Shown here piece by piece: positions 43,676 to 54,305 of a stretch of DNA of 64,000 nt. Within the stretch, counting starts at the first letter, position 1. The number at the start of each line of letters is the position of its first letter. The notes beneath the pieces are model-generated. The model had not been told where the DNA came from and made no database searches. It saw only the letters and a program-made list of their open reading frames with translations. The position numbers and the translations under genes are program-made. Origin of the DNA: Malaya genurostris (Eukaryota; Arthropoda; Insecta; Diptera; Culicidae); assembly GCF_030247185.1 (NCBI RefSeq), contig NC_080572.1, forward strand, positions 217,897,435 to 217,961,434, in the 5' to 3' direction.

Positions 43676-45444
43676 ACGTGCTTAATCCACCTAGCAGTGA
43701 GATGATACCATCTTTTTATCAATCCGCGTGAACATTCTTCGGTGTTTTAGTTCTCATGACATTATTTTAATGACCGTCGTTTTAAGACGCAGTTTGAGAT
43801 TTTAGTCATTCAGACATTACCGTGTAATGTCGAAACTGCAAATCGGATCGAATTTCAATTTAAACGTGTGATAATCGATTGAACATTCCATGAGATGCCA
43901 CTTTAGAATTTACGGTTATTTACGGTACTTCTAGAGCCGGTATTTAGGAGCCAGCATAACCTAAAAGGATTCCTATAGCCATAAATTAATATGACGAATG
44001 AATTGCAATAGTTTTGAATTCAACTTTGAAGCTTTTTTGGGATGGTAATCTTCTATATCGGTTTGAATTTTAAAAACTCATCACCCTGTAATTCCAGAAT
44101 CGGAAGTCAGAATTTTTGTTTTTGAAATTCGATTTGGCCTTTTTCTGAGAAAACGATTGAGCTTTGAAAAACGATTCGATACTGGAACCGGAATTCGAAA
44201 ATCGGTGTAGCTGAAGTTAGTTAAATTCACCTGAGAAGTTGTAGAGTTAACATTTGATTAAAATGTTAAAAAATCAGTGTAGACATCTTTGAATACCTTC
44301 CGAATCGAAAACTAAATACCACTGAAACTGAAATAAGTATATTTGGTTATGGACTATCCAAATCTGCAAACCTGATAAACCTGATAATTTTTTGTGAAAT
44401 AGGCATTTTTATACTAAACACCCTGTATCCCCTAAACCGAAATTTGGATCTGACAAACAAGCAAGATGTTTTATAGAATCTTAAGACTTTTCATTTGATT
44501 CTGAGATCGGTTCAGCCACGAGAAAAATGAGTTGCATTATTTTAATTTCGTTTCACATATCATCCTGTGGTTCCGCAATCAGAAGTCGGATCCAAACGTA
44601 ATTCAGGAACCTTGTTTGGGAGTTTACGACTTTGCATATGAATGTGAGTTTGTAAAAAAACGGTTCAATCATCTCCGAGAAAATTGAGTGAAATTATTTG
44701 TCACACACGTATTTGCTGATCTCGACAAACTGAGTTGAATGGTATATGCGAGTTATGTTCTTCCAGCGTTTATTATTGCAAGTAGTATAAATCAAAATAA
44801 TTGTGGAATTACTTTCAACTTGAAAATGCTGCCATCATCTGGTTTACATACGTCATATTCGAACGATTATGTTGCCAAAAAAGAACCATCCTAAAATCGG
44901 TCCGAGGCAAAATGTTATGAAAAAGGATGCTGTACACAGCGTTTTTGGTATTTAGAAACAATTGTATGTAACAGTATAAATAATCGTGTTTCACGTTGCT
45001 CCCAAGCATTGCTTTTTTCATACAGCGCTCATAACTCCTACTATTGGAATTAGGCTAATGTAGATATCTCCGTTAAAAATAGACGGAGTTTAACAATCTA
45101 TGGCTTGTTGGATAGCTATTACCCTACGAAATCTAAGTCTGAAAACATATTCTGTTTTCAAGGTCAATTGCGACAGATATGGTCTACAAACTGTAAATTT
45201 TGACATAAAACTTTGTATAACTCAAAAAGTAAACATCCGATCTCAAAACCATTAAATAGCGTTCTGGGTGACGGGGAGACCTTTCATTTGCGACTAGTTG
45301 ATCAAAATCGGTCCAACCATCTCTGAGATCTCGACCTCTTAGTTGACAACACACACGATTGGTATATGACATTCGGCCCTCCTTGGAAATTTTTTCTAAA
45401 TTTTGAGCAAATTCTATAGCTTTTTTTTATATTAAAAAAAAGGT
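43676..45444 (+). repeat. Dispersed repeat, copy 7 (long; inverted partner at 52,440-54,305)
   Basis: Starts GCTTAATCCACCTAGCAGTG. It contains ATTACCGTGTAATGTCGAAACT, TTGTTTTTGAAATTCGATTTGG and CACCTGAGAAGTTGTAGAG-like landmarks, then GAGATCTCGACCTCTTAGTT and CATTCGGCCCTCC, and ends with the AT hairpin before AAAGGTAAAAC. It is about 1.77 kb with no ORF. The same landmarks occur in reverse order on the other strand from 54,305 down to 52,440. Confidence 0.85.
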
Positions 45445-46217
45445 AAAACGAGAAGTTTTATGGGATCTTAAGACTTTTCATTTGAATATAAGATGGAGGA
45501 AATCGGTTCAACCATCTATGAGAAAAATGAGTGTCATTATTTGAATTTCGTTGCACATATCATCCTGCAGTTCCGGAACCAGAAGTCGGATCCAAATAAA
45601 ATTCAGGAACCTTGGATTTTTTGTATGAATCTCATGGCATTTCTCTTGAAAAACACTGGTGTCGTGGATTGCTCTGGGTTTATACTTTCGAGTAGAAGTG
45701 CAATTTTTCGATGGTGTTTCATTGCCATATCTGCTCGAAAGTGCAAAACCTGAGCAATCCACACCACCAGTGTTTTTCAATGAAAAACGCCATAAGTTTG
45801 TAGATAAAACTTTTATTTTAATCTAATAGGTTGAGTAGTCTTTCAGAAAATTGAAAGTCTTTGAGAAAATTGAAGAGTTCTAGACTCCTTTTATTAGGAT
45901 AAAGAGGTAAAGTCACTTTCACAAAAATGTCAATATTTCCGTTAAAAATATACGGATTTCGAAAAACTTTAGCTCGTTTGAAAGGTATTATAACATCCAA
46001 TGTATGGAATCTACTTTGTTTTTGAGGTCAATTGAGAAAGACATTGTCAAAAAATTGTACGTTTTGATATAAAACTTTTTATGAAAAGTAACCAACGAAT
46101 CGAAGAGCGAAAACAATAGCGTTCTGGTTGACAAAAAGACCTGCGTTCCTCGGAAACTTTTTCCAAAATTTGAGCGATTACTATACCTATCTTTTATATT
46201 TATAAAAATAGGTAAAA
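45445..46217 (+). repeat. Dispersed repeat, copy 8, with a MITE inserted
   Basis: A 5'-truncated copy begins with TGGGATCTTAAGACTTTTCA and ends TTTATAAAAATAGGTAAAAC, the same end as copy 7 immediately upstream. The foldback MITE at 45,632-45,794 interrupts it after TTTTTTGTATGAATCT. Confidence 0.75.
45632..45794. mobile_element. Foldback MITE, 163 bp
   Basis: Arms of about 65 bp are inverted copies. The left arm carries TGAAAAACACTGGTGTCGTG and GGATTGCTCTGGGTTT. The right arm in reverse complement carries TGAAAAACACTGGTGGTGTG and GGATTGCTCAGGTTTT. There is almost no loop and no ORF. One related arm is seen near 30,850. Confidence 0.9.
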
Positions 46218-46979
46218 CGCTCTCACAAATCAAACATCGAGTTGCTCTATGCGGTTCGTTGATGCCGTAGTGAACGTTGCTATACGCATGAGCAATTTGT
46301 TTTCAGGGCTTTCGAATTTCTCATAGAATTATTTTCGTGAGAAAATTTCTCATGCCAACAAATAAGTTTGTACGGAACAGAGAAAATTTATACCTAAATA
46401 TTCAAAACAAATTTTAGCAGTGACTTTGACAATAGATATGTATTCCTACGTCGAAACTTTGATCAACCAAAACCTTTGTAGTTTTTCCAGATATTCCTCG
46501 AAATGACAATTCCTGAAAATCGATGCAATGGCCTTTTCAACCAATTGAACCTACCGATGCAGCTTAGAATCACTTGTTCCGGCTTCCGTCCATTGCTTGT
46601 GTCTCACTCTGTTCTCTAGCGAGAAATAGTAAATATAAGTTTCATTAACTAACGCCAAAAGTTCACCGATTCCACATTAGCATGGTCAAATACGCTTTCG
46701 AAGGGCGATCGCGTTTGTGTTTTTGGTCCAGTTTCTGCGGCAGGGTATTGTTCTCAGCTGAAGAATTTTGTCCCAAATACGGCGTTTACGCTCGATAGTC
46801 ATCTTTATGGCATTCCCCAGCCCGGGCACCATCACTTTCCGGTCGGCCAAAACAATTTAAAGTATTTTTTCTATATTATCGAATAATCGTAACATCAACA
46901 AATATGACCTACAAATTGGAACAGTTTTGAACCTAATGGAAAAGAAATTTTCCTTCTTTTACATTGTCGCTTTAGGTAG

Positions 46980-47720
46980 CGATATGAAATTTTTAACGCT
47001 CGCCCAGTAGTTCCGGAACCGGAAGTCGGATCCAGATTTAAATCAGGAGTTTCATTTGTTATTACAACACCTTCTACTTAAACTTAAGTTCATGAAAATT
47101 GGCCAAACCATCTCTGAGAAAGCAGGAGTATTTGAGCACTATTTTCGATGCATCCGGAATCGGAAATCGGGAACCAGGACAACCGGAATTAGTTTGATAG
47201 GCCGTATACTAACAATAAATAATGGCTGGAATAGTTTCTATAGGCGGGTTGAGTTTTGTTCTTCCGTGCCAGCTGGTATCGTCATTTTATATGGCGGTTT
47301 AAAAGCTTTGACACTAATCGTCTTGTAATTGCGGAACCGAAAGTCAGATCCGGATGAAATTTTTCAGTAGCTTTTGAGACAAAATCAGCGTCAATTTAAA
47401 TCAAGATTTGTGAAAATCGGTTCAAGCGTCACTTAAAAATCGAAGTCGTGCTCTAGTTCCGGAACCGAAGTCGGATTCGGATGAAATATTCTAGAAAATT
47501 TTTAATATTTTTAAGATCTCGTTTGAATCTCAGTTTGTGAACATTTATTTTAAATTTTCACATAATACCCTATAACTCATGAACCACCTTTGTACCCATT
47601 TTTGGTTCATTTTGTACCCACTAGTTAGTATTGTCACAAAATCGGGCCTTCGGGTCCATTTCACTAGTCAATTTTTCAAGTAATTCCATAAACTTTCCGT
47701 ATAAGAAAGGCAATAAATAT
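46980..47720 (+). repeat. Dispersed repeat, copy 9
   Basis: Three diverged monomers start at about 47,000, 47,325 and 47,455, each with TTCCGGAACCGRAAGTCGGA-like words, followed by TCGGGCCTTCGGGTCCATTT and the AGAAAGGCAATAAATA end. No microsatellite is left. Confidence 0.7.
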
Positions 47721-47724
47721 ACTT

Positions 47725-48075
47725 TTATAGAACAAAATCGTTATCACGATTTTGTGATAATACTAACAAGTTGGTACAAATTGAATAAAAGTGAATATCA
47801 AGGATAATAAACACTACACCTGCTACTGACGGTTTATCTATATTAACTTTTCGTGCAATTTGTTTAGCGTATTTCTTTATGTTTTCTAAAATTTCTTCTG
47901 ATAAGATGGAGATGGTGGTCTTGGTCATAACATAAGATAGTAAAATGAAATGATCTGCAATTACATTACCACACGCAACCTCTAAACAATTTTCATTTAA
48001 GATACGATTTAATAACTTTTTCGTATCGTTGCACTTTAATTTATTATCATTTTCATATACAGATTTACAATACAC
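47725..48075 (-). other. 116-codon open frame, unidentified
   Basis: The frame opens after a TGA with GTG and lacks an ATG at its start. The product is Lys/Ile/Asn-rich with a segment IADHFILLSYVMTKTTISIL. No family was recognised. It sits between two repeat copies in AT-rich DNA, so a decayed coding fragment or chance openness are both possible. Confidence 0.2.
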
Positions 48076-48258
48076 AATTTTTATTCACTTATACAGATTT
48101 ACAGAATTTTCTCCAGAAAAATATAGATTTAAATATGAAAACTCTGCACACTATACGAAATTGAACAAAGCACGCTGTGTGCTTCGTACGCAGAGGCTAT
48201 GGTGTGTTTTCTTCCGCAAAAGTACGTCATTTTGTACGACACACAGTGGTTCGAATCA

Positions 48259-49107
48259 ATAAAAACCTGTTTTAATCCACCTAGTGGTGTAATGATGCCT
48301 TTCTCATATCAATCATACTATCATATATAATACTGCGATTCTTGAAAGAATAATCGAAATCGGTTTGTTTGACCGTTTACTGATAAAAACTACCAATGGG
48401 AAATGATTTGAGGTCGATTTGGAAATTTTTTTAAGGTTTTTCCCCATTTTCAGTTATGGTATACAATTTTTAACCCACTCTACCCTCTATTTCCAGATCC
48501 AGAAGTCGGATCCGCATGAAATTTGGGAATTACGTATGGGACCACAGGACCTTTCATTTGAATCTAAGTTTGTGAAAATCGGTCGCGCCATCTATGAGAA
48601 AAATTAGAACACAAATTTTCTATTTTTGCACATTTTACTCCATAACTCCCGAACCGGAAGTCGGATCCAAATAATATTCAGGAATTTTGTATGGGACTTC
48701 AAGACCTTTCATTTAAACCTAATTTTGTGAAAATCGGTTTCATCAGCCATCTCTGAGAAAAGTTAGTGCACTTATTTTCACTATTTTTTGCACATTTTAC
48801 CCCATAATTCCGAAACCGGAAGTCGGATCCAAATAATATTCAGGAATTTTGAATGGAACCACAAGACCTTTCATTTGAATCTAAGTTTTAGAAAATCGGT
48901 CGCGCCATCTATGAGAAAAGTTAGAACACATATTTTCTATTTTTCGCACATTTTACCCCATAACTCTTGAACCGGAAGTCGGATCCAAATAATATTCAGG
49001 AATTTTGTATGGGACTTCAAAACCTTTCATTTGAATCTAAGTTTGTGAAAATCGGTTCAGCCATCTCCGAGAAAAGTTAGTGCAAAAAAACGTTACATAC
49101 ACACATA

Positions 49108-49194
<87 letters not shown>

Positions 49195-49320
49195 ACACAC
49201 AGACATTTTGCCTACTCGACGAACTGAGTCGAATGGTATATGACACTCGGCCCTCCGGGCCTCGGTTCAAAAGTCGGTTTTCACAGTGATTGCATAACCT
49301 TTCTATATGAGAAAGGCAAA
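48259..49320 (+). repeat. Dispersed repeat, copy 10, with 155-bp tandem monomers
   Basis: Complete architecture in one place. The terminus TTTTAATCCACCTAGTGGTG is at 48,271. Four tandem monomers of about 150-160 bp follow, with the shared word CATTTGAATCTAAGTTTGTG or a close variant near 48,557, 48,714, 48,876 and 49,027. Then come the AC microsatellite, ACTCGGCCCTCCGGGCCTCG, and the closing hairpin CCTTTCTATATGAGAAAGG at 49,299. This copy defines the family layout used for the others. Confidence 0.9.
49097..49203. repeat. (AC)n microsatellite
   Basis: About 100 bp of AC dinucleotides, broken by a few AT and GC steps, inside dispersed-repeat copy 10. Confidence 0.97.
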
Positions 49321-49399
49321 ACGTGGACATAAGTTAGTAGCTGCCAAACCGTTCTTTTAATGCATATAGTTGCTTTTAAGAAATTATTTACAAATATAT

Positions 49400-50140
49400 A
49401 CCGCGTAATTTGATTCTATCCCTAATTGTTCATGGCCTACTTTGACAAAAATATAACCATAACTTTTTTTTCTGAAGAGATAAAAAATATTTTTCTTCCA
49501 CGAAGTTTTAGAACTAATGAAAATAATTTACTTTGTCAAATATACCAAAAGTCTAGGTCGCACCATTTCGGATATACAAAGCGTTGTCATGGCAACCCCC
49601 CTAAAATCAGTTTTTTATTCATAACTTGTTTCGTGTTATTTTTTATGCATACTTTGTTTGGAATAATTGTAGAAGATAAAAAATCCCATATTTTTGTTGA
49701 AGGTAGTGCATAGGTTTGTTGTTTCCTGGCAAAGTTATACAACATTTTACCTTTTTTTTACCTATCGTAAAACCTTACACCGAAGAGAAATATGCAGCTT
49801 TATGCAACTGATTTTTACAACATTTATAGGAAAAGATATGCCCAATACTATAAAAAAAATCTAAGTGGAACTCGATGGAACTTTTATTTAGGCCTTTTCA
49901 AAGTTAGTTTTAGTTATAGAATTATGGCAACCCTCTTCAAACTAGTTTTCTAATCATAACTTGTTTCAAATTTTTTTTAATCCTTACTTTGTTTGGAATA
50001 ATTTTTACCTAGGAAACCTTGTACCGAAGCGAAATATGCATCTAATGCAGCAAACTTTTACAATACTTATAGGAAAATATATTCCTAAACTAATTTATTT
50101 TCCAATGAGAATATCCTGAGTACTATTCGTGTGATTCATT
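49400..50140. repeat. Unclassified repeat flanking the hAT element, left part
   Basis: Internally repetitive: CATAACTTGTTTC and TTTGTTTGGAATAAT occur near 49,620-49,670 and again near 49,957-50,000. AACTCGATGGAACTTTTATT with TAGGCCTTTTCAAAG (49,868-49,905) is inverted relative to CTTTGAAAAGGCCTAAAAAA and GCATCGAGTTTTACTTAGAC at 51,274-51,315. No ORF is recognised. Confidence 0.5.
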
Positions 50141-50210
50141 TTCACTATGGCCATGCTGAAACTACGCGTCACGCGTCTGCTCTTTCTGTAAATCACTTTT
50201 GCAGTGAGCT

Positions 50211-51069
50211 TAGAGATGTGCAATTCGCTCCTGAGCTATTCCAGTGAATCGAATCTTTAAAGTGAGCTGATAGCTCACAGCTCTTTTTAAAAGAACCGCA
50301 GCTTACCAGTTCACCGCACTGGTAAACAGGGATGTCAGGTTCAGAGAATAAGCTTTGTTCCACAGATTTAAAAAATGGCACAGATTTTCACAGATTTCTG
50401 AAAATAATCACAGATTTACACAAATTCTGAAATCGATCACAGATTTTTAAAATTGATCACAGTTTAGCATAAAAAATTACAGAGCGGTAGAAAATAGTGA
50501 GACCTTTTTTTGCTTACCAAAATGATTCCGATCAGCTATTATGGAAACGAATAAACGTGCACAGACAGGTTTTTGGCTTGATCAAAGATTTTTGAAAAAA
50601 ATGACCTGGCATCCCTGCCGGTAAGGTGGAAACAAGCTACGAGCTGAACGGATCTTCGGTTCTTGAAGAGCGAGTTATAAATAAGAAGAAATGTGTGGAT
50701 GAGCTTTTGTTCGTTCTTCCAAATGTGTATCTACCCTTCTTTAACAGATTGAATGAGCCATTGTCAATAAGAAATCTTACCTCTCACTCAGTAGGCTAAG
50801 GTACATTCAGGGATGCCACTTTTGCAGATATTCTCAAATGTGACATAATAATAATTCGCAGACAAGTTAGTTCGCATAACATTGCTCTTTGTGCATCAAT
50901 GATTTCGATCATGCATATGAAAGAAAAGCGGAGTAAGAAAAACGGCGCTCAAAACAAACATTCAGTTCAATCTTAATGAGCTGATGAGCTGATACATTGA
51001 ATCGATTCCCTTTAGTGAGCTGATCGGCTCGGAGCTGCTCACCGGTATGAGCTGTTTCGCACATCTCTA
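50211..51069. mobile_element. hAT-type non-autonomous element, 859 bp
   Basis: Termini are TAGAGATGTGC and its exact inverse GCACATCTCTA. Flanking 8-mers AGTGAGCT (50,203-50,210) and AGTGAGCG (51,070-51,077) match at 7 of 8 positions. The 8-bp duplication and TAGAG-type ends are characteristic of hAT. The arms are rich in GAGCTGA/GAGCTC words. There is no transposase frame. A second MITE lies inside it. Confidence 0.9.
50327..50617. mobile_element. Nested hAT-type MITE, 291 bp
   Basis: The ends CAGGGATGTCAGGT and, inverted, CAGGGATGCCAGGT differ at one position. Flanking 8-mers CTGGTAAA (50,319-50,326) and CCGGTAAG (50,618-50,625) match at 6 of 8. The interior repeats ATCACAGATTT. It lies inside the 50,211-51,069 element, so it inserted later. 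Another CAGGGATGCCAC end near 50,808 may be a fragment of a related MITE. Confidence 0.85.
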
Positions 51070-51179
51070 AGTGAGCGTCGCACGATCAACATATCGTCTT
51101 AAAAAACGTGTTGCTTTGCAATAACTCAATTTATTTACACGTTTAAAAATGAAATCTCTTCGTTAAGGTTTGTACTTTT

Positions 51180-51690
51180 ACTTTTAATACTTTTTAATAT
51201 TTTGTTTGGAAAACATTTTTTTAATATTTATTGAACTTTCGATAATTTTTCGGATTTTCAGTATTTAAAACTATCTTTGAAAAGGCCTAAAAAATTGCAT
51301 CGAGTTTTACTTAGACTTTTTTTAATATTGTTAACTGTCAAAAAGTGAACAAATCAAAAATTACTACATGTTGCTTAAGTTGCGCGTGGAAGCATGAGCT
51401 TGCTTGGTTTTGCGTGTTTACGCGCACTTTGTAGTAGATACTTAGGTAATAGAGGGAGATTCTACGTAGATAAATTTAAAAAAAAACTGTTTTTAAAATA
51501 TATATCAAAAAATAATTTTTGTGCATTATTTATATCTTCAGCAAAAAATACTTCAAATGTTTTTTTTCTTCAAAATGAGATAGAAAACAAAAATTTTTTC
51601 GTGAAAAAAAAATTATTTTCATTCGAAATTGGTACTACCCCCTTAACAAAAATTAAGGTGTCACTTTCAAAAGAAGCGTAATATAATCTT
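51180..51690. repeat. Unclassified repeat flanking the hAT element, right part
   Basis: Partly an inverted counterpart of 49,840-49,920. Otherwise it is AT-rich with poly-A and poly-T runs. A 95-codon frame at 51,394-51,681 is Lys/Phe-rich and looks like chance. Confidence 0.4.
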
Positions 51691-51774
51691 GTAAAACTTC
51701 TTCGAAGACATGTTAGCTCTTAAAAATCAGAGAAAGTCAGCACAGACTTTTGACCGTCTTTTTCCAGTTTTGGA

Positions 51775-52330
51775 CCACTGTGCAACGGTTTGAAAGTTTT
51801 GACACTCGTCGCCCTATAATTTCGGAGCCGGAAGTAGGAGCTAGATGAAGTTGCACAGTATCTTTAAAAAAATGAAAGCTTTAATTTAAATCATTTATTG
51901 TGAAAATGTTGCTGATAAATCGAAGTGAGTTCCGTTTTCTTCACTATTATCAGTGCTTTCGGAAGCGGAAACCAGAAACCAGTAGGTTTATATCCACTAA
52001 CTAACAAGATCTGCCAACAAGATGAATTTATCAGTAAGTTTTATAAGAATTTGCACCTCATTTCGTTATTATTTGTGAAAAACTACTAAAGAAATTGATA
52101 ATTTTCCACTTATCACGCTGTAATACCGGATTCTGGTTCAACATTTCTGGGACTTTTAAAAAAAATTCAAGACCTTTTATTTGCATCTTAGTTTGTGATA
52201 ATCGGTTAAGAAATTTCCGAGAAAATTAAGTGAGCATTTTCTCATAGATTTGTACTTTGTAATTCCGGAACCGGAAATCGGACAGAGATAAAATTCAAGT
52301 TAATGTTAAATTTAAATACTATCATTAGTT
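51775..52330 (+). repeat. Dispersed repeat, partial copy
   Basis: Monomer-like blocks (CCCTATAATTTCGGAGCCGG, CTTCACTATTATCAGTGCTT and GTAATTCCGGAACCGGAAAT) are strongly diverged, and neither end of the family is present. Confidence 0.6.
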
Positions 52331-52439
52331 TTCATAAAGTACCCCACTTTGTCACCTACATGGGGCGAAGTGAAAAAAACATTTCAAATAGTTCTGGACA
52401 TTATTCAAGACGAAAGTAGTTAAAAGTTCAGTTTTACCT

Positions 52440-54305
52440 TTTTTTATATATATAAAAAATAGGTACAGAATTCGCTCAAACTTTCGAAAAATTTTCCGAG
52501 GCCCGGAGGGCCGAATGTCATATACCAATCGATTCAGCTCGACGAACTGAGCAAATGTCTGTTTGTGTGTGTGTGTATGTGTGTGTGTCTGTATGTGTGT
52601 TGTCAACTAAGAGGTCGAGATCTCAGAGATGGCTGGACCGATTTTGATCAAACTAGTCGCAAATGAAAGGTCTCCCCGTCACCCAAAACGCTATTGAATG
52701 GTTTTGAGATAGGATGTTTACTTTTTGAGTTATACGGAGTTTTATGTCAAAATTTTCAGTTTTTTGACAGTATCTGTCACATCTGACCTTGAAAACAGAA
52801 TATGTTTTTAGACTTAGATTCCGCACGGTAGTAGCTATCCAACAAGCCATAGTTTGTTAAAATCCGTCCATTTTTAACGGAGATATCAATATTTTTGTGT
52901 AAACGACTTTTCCCCTTATTCCAGCAGTAGAAGTTTTGAGCACTGTATGACAAAGAAATGCTTGGTAGCAACGGAAAACACGATTTTTATACTGTGACAT
53001 ATAATTGTTTCTAAGTGCCCAAAAGACTGCGTACAGCATCCTTTTTCATGACAATTTGCCTTGGACCGATTTTAGCACGGTTCATTTTTGGCAACATAAT
53101 CGTTCGAATATGGCATTTATAAACCAGATGATATCAGCATTTTCGAGTTGAAAGTAATTCCATAATTATATTGATTTAAACTACTTACAGCAATAAAAGC
53201 TGGAAGAACATAACTTCCATATACCATACGACTCAGTTCGTCGAGATCAGCAAATGCGTGTGTGACAAATAATTTCACTCAATTTTTTCGGAGATGGCTA
53301 AACCGTTTTCTACAAACTCAGATTCATATGAAAACTAGTATACTTCCAAATTTGGATCCGACTTCTGATTTCGGAACCACAGGATGACATGTGAAACGAA
53401 ATTAAAATAATGCAATTCATTTTTCTCGTAGATGGCTGAACCGATCTTAGATTCAAATGAAATCTAAGAATCATCTATGATTCAAATGAGAGGTCTTAAA
53501 ATCCTACAAAAATTAGTCAGATCCGATTTCTGGTTTAGGAGATACAGGGTGATTAGTATAAAAATGTCCATTTCACATAAATTAATCAGGTTTATCAGGT
53601 TTGCAAATTTGGATAGTCGATTACCAAATAAATTTATTTCAGTTTAAGCAGTATTCTTTTTTGGATTCGGAATGTACCCCCAAATTTTAATTCGCACTAC
53701 AATTTCTCAAAGATGTCTACACACTCCTCAGGTGAATTTATCTGATTTCGGCTACACCGATCTTAGAACTCCGGATCCAGTTTCGAATCGTTTCTCAAAG
53801 TTTAATCATTTTTTCAAAAAGGCCAAATCGAACTTCAAAAACAAAAATTCAAATTAAAGGACTTAAGGTCCCATACAAAATTGGTGAATTTTATCCGATT
53901 CTGGAATTACAGATGATGAATTTTTAAAATTCATACCGATATAGAAGATGTAAATTGTTTGGCGTATTAATTTATGGCCATTCGAATCATTTTGGGTTAT
54001 GCTAGTTCCTGAATACCAGCTCTGGAAGTACCATAAATAATGACGAAAAACTCTAAAGTGGAACTTACTACGACATCTCATAGAATGTTCAATCGAATGT
54101 CACACGTTAAGATTGAAATTCGATACGATTTGCAGATTCGAAATTACAGGGTAATGAGTGATTAAAATCTCAATTTGCCGTTTGAAACGACGATAATTAA
54201 AATAATGTCATGAGAACTAAAACACCTAAGAATATCCATGCAAAAAAACACATGCGGATTGATAAAAAAAGGTATCATCTCACTGCTAGGTGGATTAATC
54301 ACGTT
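52440..54305 (-). repeat. Dispersed repeat, copy 11 (inverted relative to copy 7)
   Basis: On the minus strand it begins ATTAATCCACCTAGCAGTGA (54,296) and passes through AAATTGAGATTTTAATCACT and TTTTTGAAGTTCGATTTGGC. It then runs to GAGATCTCTGAGATGG on the plus strand, a GTGTGT tract at 52,562-52,600, GAGGCCCGGAGGGCCGAATG at 52,499, and the AT hairpin at 52,440. It shares the 3'-end hairpin and GGTAAAAC with copies 7 and 8. It is a close relative of copy 7, with both long. Confidence 0.85.

Noticed and set aside
49037..49330. ORFs of repeated Cys-Val or Thr-His
   Set aside because: Translation of the AC microsatellite.
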